Positions 36,347-50,246 of a stretch of 64,000 bases of DNA are shown one piece after another. Under the pieces are notes generated by a model. The model had not been told where the DNA came from and did not search any database. It saw nothing but the letters and a program-made list of their open reading frames with translations. How positions within the stretch are numbered: position 1 is the first letter of the stretch; every line of letters begins with the position of its first letter. This DNA is from Rhynchonema sp. JSB1_4 (lineage: Eukaryota; Nematoda; Chromadorea; Monhysterida; Xyalidae): assembly GCA_030248065.1 (NCBI GenBank), contig JASAMV010004227.1:1-64000 (forward strand), in the 5' to 3' direction. The translations under genes were made by a program, and so were the position numbers.

Positions 36347-38060
36347 CATACATGTTGAATTAGTGACTCGGTTAGTACTTAAGCGTGGCTCGGTTGGAGG
36401 CGTGCGAAGTACAGCCCTTCAAATGAGGCGTGCGAAAGACAAATTGCGTCAAATGAGGCGTGCGACGTACAGTGAGGCGTGCGAAAGACATCCGACACAA
36501 AATGAGGCGTGCGACGTACAGTGAGGCGTGCGAAAGACAAACAGCGTCAAATGAGGCGTGCGACGTACAGTGAGGCGTGCCAAGTACATTGCGGCGTGCC
36601 AAAGTCAGCCAAGATGAGGCGTGCGAAAGTGCGGTGCTGTTCTTATATATGCATTTGGCGAAACATTTTTGCCCGTCAGTGCACTAGTGTATTGGAGAAT
36701 TTTGGTCTGCTGAAGTTCGATCAGTAATCAGAACACAGTCTAAACATCGCCGTGGACGTCCACAAACATGCGAGTTGAAGCGTGCAATGTACATTGAGGC
36801 GTGCGAGGCACAAAACAAATGTTACATCGCATACTGTTGTCGTTTTTGTCTCACTGTACATTGCGCGCCGCAAGTGTATTTCGCAGGCACAATATATGTT
36901 GTTGTTTATGTTCATAGCAAGTTTTGAACGGTATTCTGCAGCCCAATCGAGGATTTTCACTCTAAAAGTCGCCAACACACTGGGGCACTGACGGGCAAAA
37001 ATGTTTCGCCAAATGCATATATAAGAGCAGCACCGCAAGCAACGGTCGCTGATCCGGATCGGCGGTGATCGATCGATCGGTGATTTTTTGATTCCGAATT
37101 AAATTCCGGGATCAATTAAGGACTTCAATTAATTAAAAAAAGTATAAACCACCCAAAAATGAATCGATTCCAGAACTGATTTCAGAATCGCTCTACGAGC
37201 CTTTACAAGCGAGTTTCGAAAATCCGAACTTCGCACGCCTCATTTGACGTCCGATGTACGTCGCACGCCTCATTCTAAACGTACTTGGTACGCCGCATCA
37301 TATATCAGCATGGTATAGTCTGTTGATTATATTTCGACATGGTGTATAAGCCCCATTCAGCGATGTTTGGAGCGGGCTGGGTCGACGCCATTCTAAATGA
37401 ATGTTTCAGGCATTGTCAACTCATTCGCAGAGCCATTGAACATTGTTGGTGTTGTGCGATGACAGGCCACGTGTTTTTGCGCCACGCGGCAAGCAATGTT
37501 CAATCGGTCTTTGCCTGAATTAACAATGCTTGAAACATTCATTTAGAATGGCGTCGACCAAGCCCGCTCCAAACATCGCTGAATGGGGCTTATACACTAT
37601 GTCGAAATATAATCAACAGACTATACAAGCCACTGCAGAAGTCAGTGGTACATATTACACGAATGAACTTGGCACGCCTCATTTGAAGTGGGGGTGACTT
37701 TCGCACGCCTCATTTGAAGTGGGGGTGACTTTCGCACGCCTCATTTGAAGTGGGTGTGTCTTTCGCACGCCTCAATTAATGTCATACGTCTTTTACGCGC
37801 CTCATCTTACGCCTGATGTCTTTCGCACGCCTCATTTGGCGTCGGATGTCTTTCGCACGCCTCATCTTGGCTGACTTTGGCACGCCGCAGTGTACTTGGC
37901 ACGCCTCACTGTACGTCGCACGCCTCATTTGACGCTGTTTGTCTTTCGCACGCCTCACTGTACGTCGCACGCCTCATTTGACGCAATTTGTCTTTCGCAC
38001 GCCTCATTTGGAGGGCTGCACTTCGCACGCCCCGACCGAGTCACTAATTCAACATGTATG
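36347..38060. mobile_element. Foldback DNA transposon, copy 2 (8-bp TSD)
   Basis: Same CATACATGTTGAATTAG ends as 1567-3559, flanked by a different perfect 8-bp duplication, GCCCGGAT (36339-36346 and 38061-38068). The left arm is truncated internally: the GAGGCGTGCGAAAG modules jump directly to the TATATGCATTTGGCGAAACA segment near 36630, so the palindrome is asymmetric. The right arm carries the nested MITE 37316-37623. Confidence 0.9.
37316..37623. mobile_element. MITE with TA target duplication, nested in the foldback element
   Basis: Perfect inverted ends TAGTCTGTTGATTATATTTC and complement, flanked by TA, 308 bp. The homologous position in foldback copy 1 reads CATGGTACAAGCC (near 3015-3030) without the insert, which is a natural empty site. 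TA duplication fits Tc1/mariner mobilisation. A diverged relative is at 55132-55342. Confidence 0.9.
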
Positions 38061-38334
38061 GCCCGGATACGCGGTGCAAGCTTGTTTCCGTGACACGGCC
38101 TCGATGTTATAGTAGTATACGTATGGGTTAGAGAAGCTGATTGCAGCTCCGCTATTCCGTTCAATGGTTTTGATCAGGGACATATTCACAATGATCCACG
38201 CGTGCTGCTGTGCCTTTGCGATGTTCGAACTTGAGGTTTGCGTTTTCGCAGCCATTCACCGAGGTTTTTAATAATCGCGCAGCTGCTTTCGGTGCTGCGT
38301 GCACGTAGTCTTGGGAAGTTCCACTAAAGACCTT

Positions 38335-38557
38335 GGGTGGAATTTTCGAAACGGTGTACAGGTCAGTTGGGCGTAAAAGTCGGCGTAAAGTTCGGTCGAA
38401 AGCTCGGTCGGCGTAGCTCGGTGTAAACGTGAAACATTGCTGTTATTAACGTGGAATGTTTCAAGTTTACACCGAGGTCTCACACTGGGCTGTCGACCGA
38501 GCTTTCCACCGACCTTTACACCCAACTGACCTTTACACCGTTTCGAAAATATCACCC
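38335..38557. mobile_element. MITE (ATTTTCGAAACGGTGTA family), copy 1
   Basis: Inverted ends GGGTGGAATTTTCGAAACGG and CCGTTTCGAAAATATCACCC. Inner arms TCGGTCGAAAGCTCGGT and TTACACCGAG pair. The loop is GAAACATTGCTGTTATTAAC. Copy 2 is at 48273-48489. Confidence 0.8.
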
Positions 38558-38559
38558 CT

Positions 38560-41500
38560 TGTACAGTACCTAGACTTGTCCATATGAGCGATTCGCAAGC
38601 GCCAAACTATGTATACTTCGGTGCGAAAACGCACACCCCCAAACAGAAGTACAATATTGTTTCGCGGCTGACCACTAAACAGGTCCGTTTTAATGGACAG
38701 GTATGATACGCATGTGCACACATGCCCCGCTAGCGCATTTGCGCATCAAACGTGAAAACGCGCGCTCTCCTATTCAGATGGGAGCCCAATTTCGTCAGAT
38801 GAACTAATGAAAATGTATGATGTACTCCCAAGCTGTCGACATTTTGGTTAGATTGAGCCTAATCGCGCTCTTGTCGCTCATTGTTTGGTGTTTATGATGG
38901 CCACTGAGCTCGCGATACATATGGCAATTTGGCGCGTCATACCTGGGTGCACCTTTGGGCCGTAATGAAGCTATACACGGAATGTGCGGTGACACTGGCT
39001 AACGATAAATGGATGCGTTCGTTTTACTGCAACCCCCATCCCAACTGGTCTGTCAAAGCCGGGTATTCACCGTAAACAGGACGCTCAAGAGACATGCTTT
39101 GGGAATTGTCTGATCTTGGCCATGAAAGAAGTTGGAGCTGCGCAACGGGGACCCCGTAGTTGATGTGGTTGTGATGCTTTTTGGTCCTACGACCCACAAG
39201 TGAATCAAATCTGTGGTATCGGTCGGATAAATGGCAAGCGATCAAAATTCATAGAAAAGGAAAGAAGCTCCCAACTGACACTGAGATGTGATCCGTGACA
39301 AACAAGAATGATGTGATTCACATGAATCAAGTCTGGGAGTTGCAGACACGTTGGGTTGATCCCTGTCAGCCCCTAAATTCTGAGTTCCGTAACCGGTTGG
39401 TTATGGTATCCGTAATGTTAGAGTCTACCGAATTAGTATTTCATGTTTACATAAAAGTCGGTTAGTCTGTTTGATTCAGTGGTTCTGAAATCCCCAAATT
39501 GTTGAGGACCCGCTATAAAAAGGAGATTTTTTGACATGTTTCAATGACAATTTAGCATCACGGACCCTCATTTGGGTCCCACTAGATGCAGACATCAACA
39601 AGTGTCGAATTAAGTCACGGCTCAATGCGCAAATTATCCGCCAACGTTGGAACAAAAGGCAGCTTAGATCGCGCCGGGTAATGAGCTAAATTTCATCCTA
39701 ACGGGTGAAATAGAGCCCTAATTTAGCTAATGCACCCTTAATTGCATACAATGCACGGTGAGACATGATTGTTTGGCTTATTGTTGGTTATCGTCCATGT
39801 AAACGCATTTGACAACAATTAGTGAGCCTACGGTATGTTACAGTAACCCAACAGCTAAAGTTAGCGTTTCACTAAAATCTATGTAAAGTCTTTTTATGCA
39901 CACACGCGCCTCTGAAAACTACATGCATAGTCGGCATCTATAAGGACCAGCTATCAAATGTTAATCGGATCCGGCTACAAGCTGCAGTGATTCTCGATTT
40001 CATTTCACACCCAGAATAAAACAGCTACCCGTACTTCATAAACAAAAACGGCACATTTTCGACTAATAAATGTTGGATATAAACAGCCAGCACTTCTCAC
40101 ACGTGCACAACTCATCAACCACGCTGTAACTGCTATAAACATTCATAAAAGCTGACATTCAGGGTTACGGTAACTTGTTGTTGAAAGCTACAGAACACGT
40201 TTGTGGGCGTCGAGCAATCCATCATATTAGCTCGACACGTTTTGCGATCATTAACTTGTACACACTATCGTTTGGTTTGAGATCTTGTGTCTCATCAATA
40301 TTTGTCCAGTGGGATCTTTCGGGAACCAGAACGACGTGTTCGGTGCTCAACAAGAAGGGCTTAGGCACAATTGCTGGATAGATTGCAGTTAGTCACAAAT
40401 CTCCATATAACATCGATCGTTTTAAGCTCGAGCAACTCGTTACGTATGTATGTATGTACTGTATGTATGTATGTATTGGCCTACGCTTGTGCGTCACCTA
40501 GAATTGATGCTAATTGGAATTAGGCTTGCGCATTCTCCCCGCAAACGGTATGTTGGCACATTATGGAAAATTGATTGCTGTTTTCGCGCAAACAATCCAA
40601 CCCCCATTTAATACTAATGTGATCATTTATAATCCCCACGTTTAAGCCTGCCTATATAGGAAATAGGGTCAGGTCAAGATAAAAGCTAATGAATAAGAAA
40701 AACATGTTAATCTGACTAGCCTTTTCTTGTCCCTCTTACGCAATTGACATTACCGCAGTATATGGTTGCGTTTGTGTATCTGTGTTTGTTTTATCCATTA
40801 ATGTTTTAAACCCCAGTGTCCAGCAAACTGCAGAGGCACATTTACCTCCGACTAAGTCAGCCTATTCTGCTCTCATAGTGTCCGAAATTCTCCAAATGCC
40901 TATATGCAGGTAGAAATACTTTGGCCCACCCCGTTAACTCCAGTAGCAAGTCGTGGCTCAGACTTGTAACGGCCAAGAAGCCACGCAGAAACTGATTAAC
41001 CGTGTCTAATTGTATGTTCACTACTCTATTTTCGTCCAGCATAATACCGTAATAAGCAATTATGCCCATTTAGCGTGCTTAACCGAGCGTGTCAAGTCTC
41101 GTTTTGGCAGAAGTTCATTATTTCGAGCCTATTTTGCACGACGGAATTCGCTGTTGCGCAATTCTGTCAGACGCCATCCCTTGAGTCACTCTATCAACCT
41201 CTTTTGTTGACTTGGCGTCCAAAATTTCTTAACAAAGAACAGCCCGTCCCTTTACTCCACCTGTATTGTGCACACGCATTGACCATATAATTGGCTGGGT
41301 AATCGGATCATCCCATTCTCATACACATCGTCATCATTATACAGGTGCACTTCCGCTGCTTTACCCATTTTCTCTTCCTTTCAATTTATGCTCTTTTCTC
41401 TCCGTTTTTTTTGTCTTTTTATGTGTCTGTGACCGCAATCCGCAATCACGCGCGCTTAATATTGTGCGACAATCACTCTTATTGTGAAAATGCTTCGGTT

Positions 41501-44500
41501 CTGCACCATACAAAAATGTGAACCGTAGTCCAGGTTCTTTGATCTTAATGAGAACAAGAATTCCAACCGTAAATCACCACAATGTTTTCTTTTTACCATG
41601 TTATAATTGACTCTAACGGATGTCTTCTAGTAGCGTTTATGGTTGCGTTAACCTTTTCCCCGTTATTGTATTGTCTCCTACAAAAAACGCGCGCGCTACA
41701 GTAGTAATAACAGGCTACAATAACAATTACCGTAACCCTCATAAACCCGTACACGCTTAGACTTCCGTCAAACATACTCATCACACAGCGACGGAGAGAG
41801 GGGCTCTGAATCGGCCAAAGTGTGGCTCCGAAGAGCCACCACGGTGACGTGCTGTTTCGTTACAGCACACCCAAATTACACGCGCGCCTATGCTTAAGCA
41901 TAGGAGATTTTGCCTGAGCCACACTGTGAGATATGGTTGGCTCACTAATTTCGGCCAGCTTAACAAATGTTCATTAGGTGTAGGGGACAAACTTTCACGC
42001 TGGTCGAAATTAGTGAGCCAACTGTATCAAAAACTGTGACACAATTAAAAATCTCACGTGTATTAAAATTGTACCTCTTTACAAACTTCTGCTTGGCCGA
42101 TTCACGACCCTCATGTCCGTCGCTGTGCACGAGGCAGTTAAAAACATCAAACCCCCAATTAGAGTGCGACCCATGCATACTGTATGTGCATTGTAATAAT
42201 TGGCCCAAGCAACATGCCAAGAACGCCATACACTAAACAAACATTATTGTCGTGCATGATAAACGGGTTTTAAAATAATATGGAATCTGGCAATTCTATC
42301 ATTGGACAATGTCAAGTCAGAGGTTTATTCACTCTTTCTGTCTCATAACAAGAGTCCAACACGAATAGAACCTGGGCCTGTTGACTGGTCTTAGTCTTGA
42401 GTGATGAGCGCGAAATCAGAGAAAATTGTCTGGGAAAGTCGGATGTTGTTATCGGTACACGGCGATGTTCCTTTTTCCTGGTGTTGATTCAACATAAAAC
42501 ATGTAATATGTAATTTTAAAATGGGCGCATTAAAAACCTCCACATTGCCCTTTGATGAGAGAGTTTACCTTGACTTCGTGTCGACGACAAGAGGTTGAAA
42601 TGTACATCAGACATCATTTTGTTGCGCTAACTCATGCACACACACAATGTATACCAATGTTGCGCAATTGTGCGCATTATTTCGATCAAGAGCGAAAGTT
42701 AACTTAATACCAGTTTGTGTGATTATATTGTTAAGCAGCGTGAGAAAATTGACCAAAACTGAAGCACAAAGACGCTTGTCAAAAAACGACGTATATAATA
42801 CATATATGTATGTACATACGTAAAAACAAAATTGCTCATAATTTCAAAAACCACCAATCGATCGTAATTTTCTTGAAGAAATGAACTCACCCGCGCAACG
42901 CTCAAGTGCTTCCGTCGTTCTCAAACATTGTGTTTCACGCAACGATCCAGCCACGGAGAACATAAAGTGCTGGCCAAAAAGCGCCCGCCACACGGTTTCA
43001 AAAAAAGAAAGAAGGGCGGGGAGAAACCCCCGCCGGCCCTTGGGGCAGCAGCACGCACAAAGAAAAGGGACCACGAGGGGGAGAGCGAAAAAACCCCTCC
43101 TCCCTTTCTCTTTCCACGAGACAGCCCCCCCCCAAAAAACGCCTACAAGGCTAATGTGATTACTAAGTGTATGTTTCTGAACGTCAAAACCGTTCCACAA
43201 CATGCTCGCAAGTTCACCACAGTAATCACACGCTACACAACGGTGACTATTGTATTTGCATCTGAAAGTCACACTGCTTTTCTGTTTGTTCACAATGCAG
43301 ATCAACAGAATTGAAATGAAGAGAAAAAACGCGATTTTCTGCTTCATTTGAAACCACATCCTTTTCAGCGGTGTTTCACGATTGTTTAGCCTGCGCACCT
43401 GTTGTTTAACGGTTCGTCACAGTCAAATCTTAGAGCAATAATAAAACAGATGAAGCCAAGCCATTAATTAGAATAAAGAACCAAAGAGTTAGTATATGCA
43501 TCGTATGCACATCTTCATTTCGCACGCTTCTTATGGATTCTGCCTCCCGCTTGACATGAATGAAGCAAGCAGGTAGCTTAATTATGCGCATTCTGTGCTT
43601 CAAGAGCGGCACTAAACACGCGAAAACAATTGATTTGAACCTGCTACAACGTTAGCATCACAAGTCATCCCAAGGGATGACATGCGGCTAATAGCGTGTC
43701 TATGGTTGGACAAACTACCGTAACCCACCCACCAGACACAAGGTGCGTGTGCGTGCATCAATAACGGTAATGTATCATAACATGTGCTAAGTGGGGCCCG
43801 CCCCGGACTGAAATATTGCGTGTTACGCTTTTGCAGGCTGTATCTTCAAAAGGGTTGTGGAATAGATATGTTTGTATCATACCAACAGTATTCTATTGCC
43901 GCCAATGAATGAACATAAACATTCGTTTGCAGAATACTGGCACGAGAGTCTCGTACCTCGTGAGTATAATAGCCGAGAAGAGGCAGGCAGTCTGCCAAGC
44001 GAGACCGGCCGAATAAAGATGATGAAAGTATTTTTGATGAATTAGGTGCAATAAAAGGCGACAGATTAACATCGACCACGAAAACATTCTTTGCGCGACC
44101 AGTGGCTATAAACTGATTACAGCTTGAATGCTTGCGGAGTTAAAGGTGAAAGCCAGACAGACACTTAGCGGGGTTATACAATTGATTGTTGTGTTAGGCT
44201 GGATATATACGAAATTGTGCCCACAAATACATAACACAAGACAAGACACATGGTCAAAGTATTGCCTTTTCCGCTTATGAAGTCATAACGACCTGAACCA
44301 AACGAAATAAGAAAATTAAACCAATCGCTTATATACCGGGGGCAGACACAAGATGAAAGTAATTCCCCGGACGCTTGTTGACAGCTATTCTATAATTAAT
44401 TCTTATTGCTCATTTTCTGGTATACCTTGTTGCATGCCTGTACTACATTCAGTCGAATGTCATTGCTACGGAAGTCTGGAATCATCAGACATGAAAGGAA

Positions 44501-44600
44501 TTGTGAAGATTAAATTTCGCAAGTTCCCACGTAAAGTTGTACTCGCTCGTTCGGAATTTTTTAATGCCGAATCATTCCTTTGCTTTATTTTTAGAAATAA
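38560..44600. other. Long intergenic region upstream of the first BarH-class gene
   Basis: No convincing exon on either strand. It contains a MITE (41904-42055), TATG tetranucleotide runs near 40445-40480, an odd purine/C-rich stretch at 43010-43140 (GGGCGGGGAGAAACCCCCGC) and scattered GGGTTACGGTA motifs at 40162, 41728 (reverse) and 43716 (reverse). This length and the adjacent developmental homeobox gene suggest cis-regulatory DNA, which is inference. Confidence 0.45.
41904..42055. mobile_element. MITE, copy 2 of the 28.8-kb family
   Basis: Arms GGTTGGCTCACTAATTTCGG and complement, with GAGATTTTGCCTGAGCCACA/TGTGACACAATTAAAAATCTC at the ends. Internal order matches 28814-28979, including TGTTCATTAG in the loop. 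Confidence 0.65.
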
Positions 44601-44620
44601 TTTTTTCTAATCACCAACAA

Positions 44621-46008
<1,388 letters not shown>

Positions 46009-46304
46009 AACACACTAAGTTTGTTAAAATGTTCCGTCCGACAGTTATGTTTTGCTTCCATGTACTTGTTTGCAATCTGATATAGTGATAATCTTTCCAA
46101 GAATTCACGCCAGTCGTCTAGTCTTCCCGTGGCATTTCGTTTTCCTGTTAGGTTTTGCCTATGTTTGCAAGAGAAAATCTTTTTCTGAGAATGGAAAGCA
46201 GATTCAATTAAATGATTTTCATTGAGGATTTCTCCTTGTGGATGAGAGTCTGGAAAAAACCAAACGCAATGAGGCCTCAATTGTGCATACTTTTTGGTCT
46301 TGCT

Positions 46305-46310
46305 AATAAA
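46305..46310 (+). promoter_or_regulatory. Poly(A) signal AATAAA for BarH gene A
   Basis: The first AATAAA, about 300 bp after the stop at 46008. Confidence 0.5.
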
Positions 46311-47298
46311 CATGTTGCGACCTGCACATGTGATTAGCATCATAGACCGCTTTCACATTGCTGCTTTCGAAGTCGCCATTTCCCTCCATGGTCAGCACTC
46401 ATACATAGTAGGTTGTTGTGATATTCCAGAAAGCGCCACACACCAATTCTAATCTCATAATAAATTGCGATATTGTGTTCTTTGACTCGTGATAATTACC
46501 TTTTGCTTTCTGATGGTTCTACCAACGCTTTGATGCGACTTTGGCTATTGTTGCTTGCATGTTATGATTGATTGTGCAAATGGTATTGGGTCCCAATGCA
46601 TTTCGTCTACCAGTTCTTTGTGATATCTAAGCTCGTACCCAGATATCCATGAAAATCTTCCATGACATTTCAATACATACCGTGACAGTGGATAAATTAA
46701 CTGCTCAGCTCTTTCCTCCAAAAAAGGAAAGGGGAGGCGGTACCACACCTTTAATCCCATTGTAACTGTGTCTGTGAAGGCATGTGGATTTAGAAACATT
46801 TTTGGTTCTTAGGCACGCTGGACGCAGTTGTAGGAAAGCGTAAATGGGTTTTCCAACTCATGAAACCTAAAACATGCATGCATATGCAGTTGTTTCCCTT
46901 TGCCCATGTCAGAGACCACAAATGATAATAGCAAATTAACTGGATACACATATAGGGAACAATCAGCCTTCGATGGGCCTTGTCTGGCATTATTGCAATT
47001 TGCAGCAATGTTGGTGCTGGTCGTTGGGCCTCATCACCACAGGTAATGAAAAACTGGTGAATTTAGCTTCGAGGGCCCAATAAATTCTGCTGAATAATCG
47101 ATCGTTCTGTTGATAAGGCGTGAAGGCAATGAGTACTGGCATGAAGTGCGGACGTCGATAAACGGGCATTATTCTGCCGCACTTTGTGCATACGTTTAAT
47201 CGGAACCTGCAGTTGGAAACACAATCTATGGTGCAATCGAAAATATGAGTTATGCACTGACAGGAACAGCATTTAGCACAATAGCACCGAAATGTGTC
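46311..47298. other. Intergenic, no gene seen
   Basis: 3' flank of BarH gene A. Only short unconvincing open frames and no strong repeats. Confidence 0.5.
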
Positions 47299-47578
47299 TA
47301 CTCACTCGCAAAAAATCTGTAGATTCTTACAGTTTTCTGTATGATTTCTTACAGTCCGATCTGTATTTTTGGATCCATCAAAAAAACTGTATGTATTTAC
47401 AGTAATAATCTGTATGTTTGTGCTGAGCGCTGTACAGCAGCGCACTGTACTTTTTCTTACAGTTGCTCACTGTACCTTTTAGTACAGGGTGTCTTTCATT
47501 CTTTCCGCTCCATATCACTTGGGTTTCAATCAATTTTTACTCAATCAAGAGTCACCGTCGCGCAATACAAACATTAAA

Positions 47579-47744
47579 TATAGTCGACTCTCTCTATAGT
47601 GAACATCCTATAGTGAATTCTTACATAGTGAACGAATGTTAGGTCACCAATCTACCGCTGACCTCCTAAGTATTGCTCGGTATAGTGAACATTCTAGTGG
47701 ACAATACTGGTCCCGATCGATTCACTATAAAGAGTTGACTGTAT
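47579..47744. mobile_element. pogo/Tigger-like MITE
   Basis: Ends TATAGTCGACTCTCTCTATA and TATAAAGAGTTGACTGTATA are inverted, followed inward by GTGAACAT/ATTCACTA. ACTCTxTATAGTGAA is the typical pogo-type terminal sequence, and TA flanks are present. Confidence 0.75.
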
Positions 47745-48272
47745 AACAAGACACACAGGACAAGCGGGAACAGTTATACATATCTGGATAATACCATTGT
47801 TGTCTGCGCAGCTATGTTTGTGCAAACGCAGCTACATAGCTGTGCGTCTCCTGGGCAAAAAAGTGGCGCGACGACCTTAACACCTACATAAAGCAGCCTT
47901 ATGATACACGACATCCTAAAACAATCAAAAAGCTCACAGCCACACGCAACACAAAACGCAGTAAAAAGAAATGCCAGACAACATCAAAATTACAAGAATT
48001 TTGAACAAAATATGTACATTTTACATGGCCGGTATGGTGTATACACTTTGCTGGCATGTTCCTTCCGTTGCTGGTCGATTGTTCTTGTGACATCCAGCAA
48101 ATTGAGGCCCGAAAACAGCACTCACAGTGTGGCTTGCAAGGTCACGCGTTGGAAACTGTCAGAAACGCGTTTGGCAGGGGTTGCCACCGGCGGTCACACT
48201 GTCTGAAACGAAAATATATGTTTCGTGCGATTATCAGGAGATATTTTATGTCCTTTGGTATTGTAGGTTATT

Positions 48273-48489
48273 GGGTGAAATTTTCGAAACGGTGTAAACA
48301 AGAGTTGGGTGTAAGGTCGATGTATAAAGCTCGGTTGAAAGCCTAGTGCAAGAAAGTTCGGTGTAAATTTGAAACATTCCACGTTGACAGCAAGCAATTT
48401 TTCATGTTTACACCGAAGTTACACCGACCGGGCTTCATATCGACTTTCACACCCAACTCTTGTTTCCACCCGCTTCGTAAATTCCGCCC
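48273..48489. mobile_element. MITE (ATTTTCGAAACGGTGTA family), copy 2
   Basis: GGGTGAAATTTTCGAAACGG at the left, a diverged complement (CCGCTTCGTAAATTCCGCCC) at the right, and GAAACATTCCACGTTGACAG in the loop, as in 38335-38557. Confidence 0.75.
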
Positions 48490-48572
48490 ATTGTGCACTT
48501 CACACATGATAACGAAAGCTCACTTTCCCTTCGTCCGAGGACAGACAATTGAGCATGAGCAATTAGGCTTAA

Positions 48573-49158
48573 AGGGGAAATTGCGCATTCCTAATCGCCC
48601 TTCAAACTTTGCAAGTGCTTAGACTGCAGTCTGGGCGTCACAAAACTCAAATTATTTAGTATGAATTGGCTAAGATGCATCCATGAGATGCAGTTCAAAA
48701 GAAACCGCCGGGAAGAAAATTTGCCGCGGACCGGCCGAATTTCTACCTGCTCATTCAGGGTTTCAAATGGTCTCGACGCGATGTTTGCGTCAGAACAAAA
48801 TGTTTCAGCCCGCTCGCCACGCTGGTTGCACTGGCGATGCCACACGCAATGAAAGAGAATGACGAAAATTTTCGAAATTTCTTTTGCGAGATGTGGCAAG
48901 TTGGTTGGTGCACCATGGAACATTTTGTTCTGACGCAAACAATAGCAGATCGCGTCGAGACCATTTGAAACCCTGAATGCGCAGGTAGAAATTCGGCCGG
49001 TCCGCGGCGAATTTTCTTCCCGGCGGTTCCTCTTTATTTGCATCTTGTGGTTGCACGTCTGAGAATTGGCAACAAGTGATTTGACTTTTGTGATGTCCAA
49101 ACTGTTATCTAAGCCCTTGTAAAGTTTGAAGGGCGAAAAGGAATGTGCAATTTCCCCT
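48573..49158. mobile_element. TTAA palindromic MITE, copy 2
   Basis: Ends AGGGGAAATTGCGCATTCC and GGAATGTGCAATTTCCCCT, flanked by TTAA (48569-48572 and 49159-49162). The interior matches 21620-22218 in order and sequence with minor indels. Confidence 0.85.
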
Positions 49159-50246
49159 TTAAGCCCAAACATTAAGCCGGACTCAAAACTAGCCTGAATA
49201 TGAGCCAACGCTTAAACTCTATTAAGCCTCCATCTAACCCATTAGAACAAAAGCAAGGTGTGCTGCTCTTTATTCTTTGCCCAAATAAGTGGTTTGGTTA
49301 CTCAACTGTCTCGGCTCAAATATCCGTTCAGCCCTAAGCGTAAACATTGCTACAGAAGTTGGAAAGAAGTGCACAACAGCCAGATATTAAGATCGGGCCG
49401 GCAAATCCGCCCCGAATTGCTCAAATTTCAAGCCAAACGCACCATTCTTGACTAAAATCTCCAAACAAATCCGCTTCGCGCAGGGTTATGCGCATTTTTT
49501 GTCAAATTGTTTTGGCACTTTTGGCTTTTTGGGCAATTTTTTCCTTTGACTTTGACCACAAAATTGGGCCGGGCCGGGCTGTCCACAGGCTCGGGCTGGG
49601 CCGGGCCGTATCGCAGTTTTGGCCAGTCGGGCCGGGCCGAAGTTACCCGGCTCGATCCTAATCTCAGCGCAGCTCAGTAATTTCAAAAATTGTAGTCGCG
49701 GCATAAAATCACCTTCTGGCAAGCCAGCGAAGTCGATAGCAGCAGCGGAACGGCCCTCACAAAATCAGCTTTCTTGTTGCGACATCGGCACCAAGGAGGA
49801 GGAATCTGTTGACGGCAGTTATCCCGTCAGACTCATAGGCACCTTCTGCATTATTCGCGGTGCCTGCAGTCGGACGGCTGTCGATAACTCTTCAGTGCAA
49901 CATTAAACACCAGAGTGTTGGCGATAAAACGTGTCTGAAAACAGAACAAAGAACAAAACAGGCACTTCATGCAAAACACATAAAAACAAAAATGATTGCC
50001 AACGAAACAAGGGAAACAGCTCAACACTTTCAAATTCCCGCGCTGATTCTCGCACAATGCGCAATTTTTGGTTAATCTTACAGATTAACTGTAACCTTAG
50101 GTCTGAATGTACAACTCCCAACTGTACTTTTCTTTTCTTACAGTTCGTGACTGTGGTTTTTTCTGTAAGTTGCCAGAGTTTTCTGTATGTTTTCGCACTT
50201 ACAGTTCACAACTGTAAGAAACCTACAGATTTTTTACGAGTGAGTA

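Larger units (their letters stand above)
47301..50244. mobile_element. 2.9-kb TA-flanked inverted-repeat element, host of three nested elements
   Basis: Ends CTCACTCGCAAAAAATCTGT and complement (ACAGATTTTTTACGAGTGAG with one change), flanked by TA (47299-47300 and 50245-50246). Subterminal regions at both ends repeat ACAGTTTTCTGTA and TTCTTACAGT-like words in opposite orientation. The interior carries 47579-47744, 48273-48489 and 48573-49158 plus GGGCCGGGCCG blocks at 49565-49660. No transposase is recognised. Confidence 0.75.

Noticed and set aside
43010..43140. Lys/Arg-rich open frame (KKERRAGRNPRRP...)
   Set aside because: Caused by a purine-rich low-complexity stretch; the other two frames are equally open and no gene structure surrounds it.
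49619..49906. 95-codon open frame inside the TA-flanked element
   Set aside because: No domain, no splice context, and its first third is GGGCCGGGCC repeat; not enough for a gene or transposase fragment.
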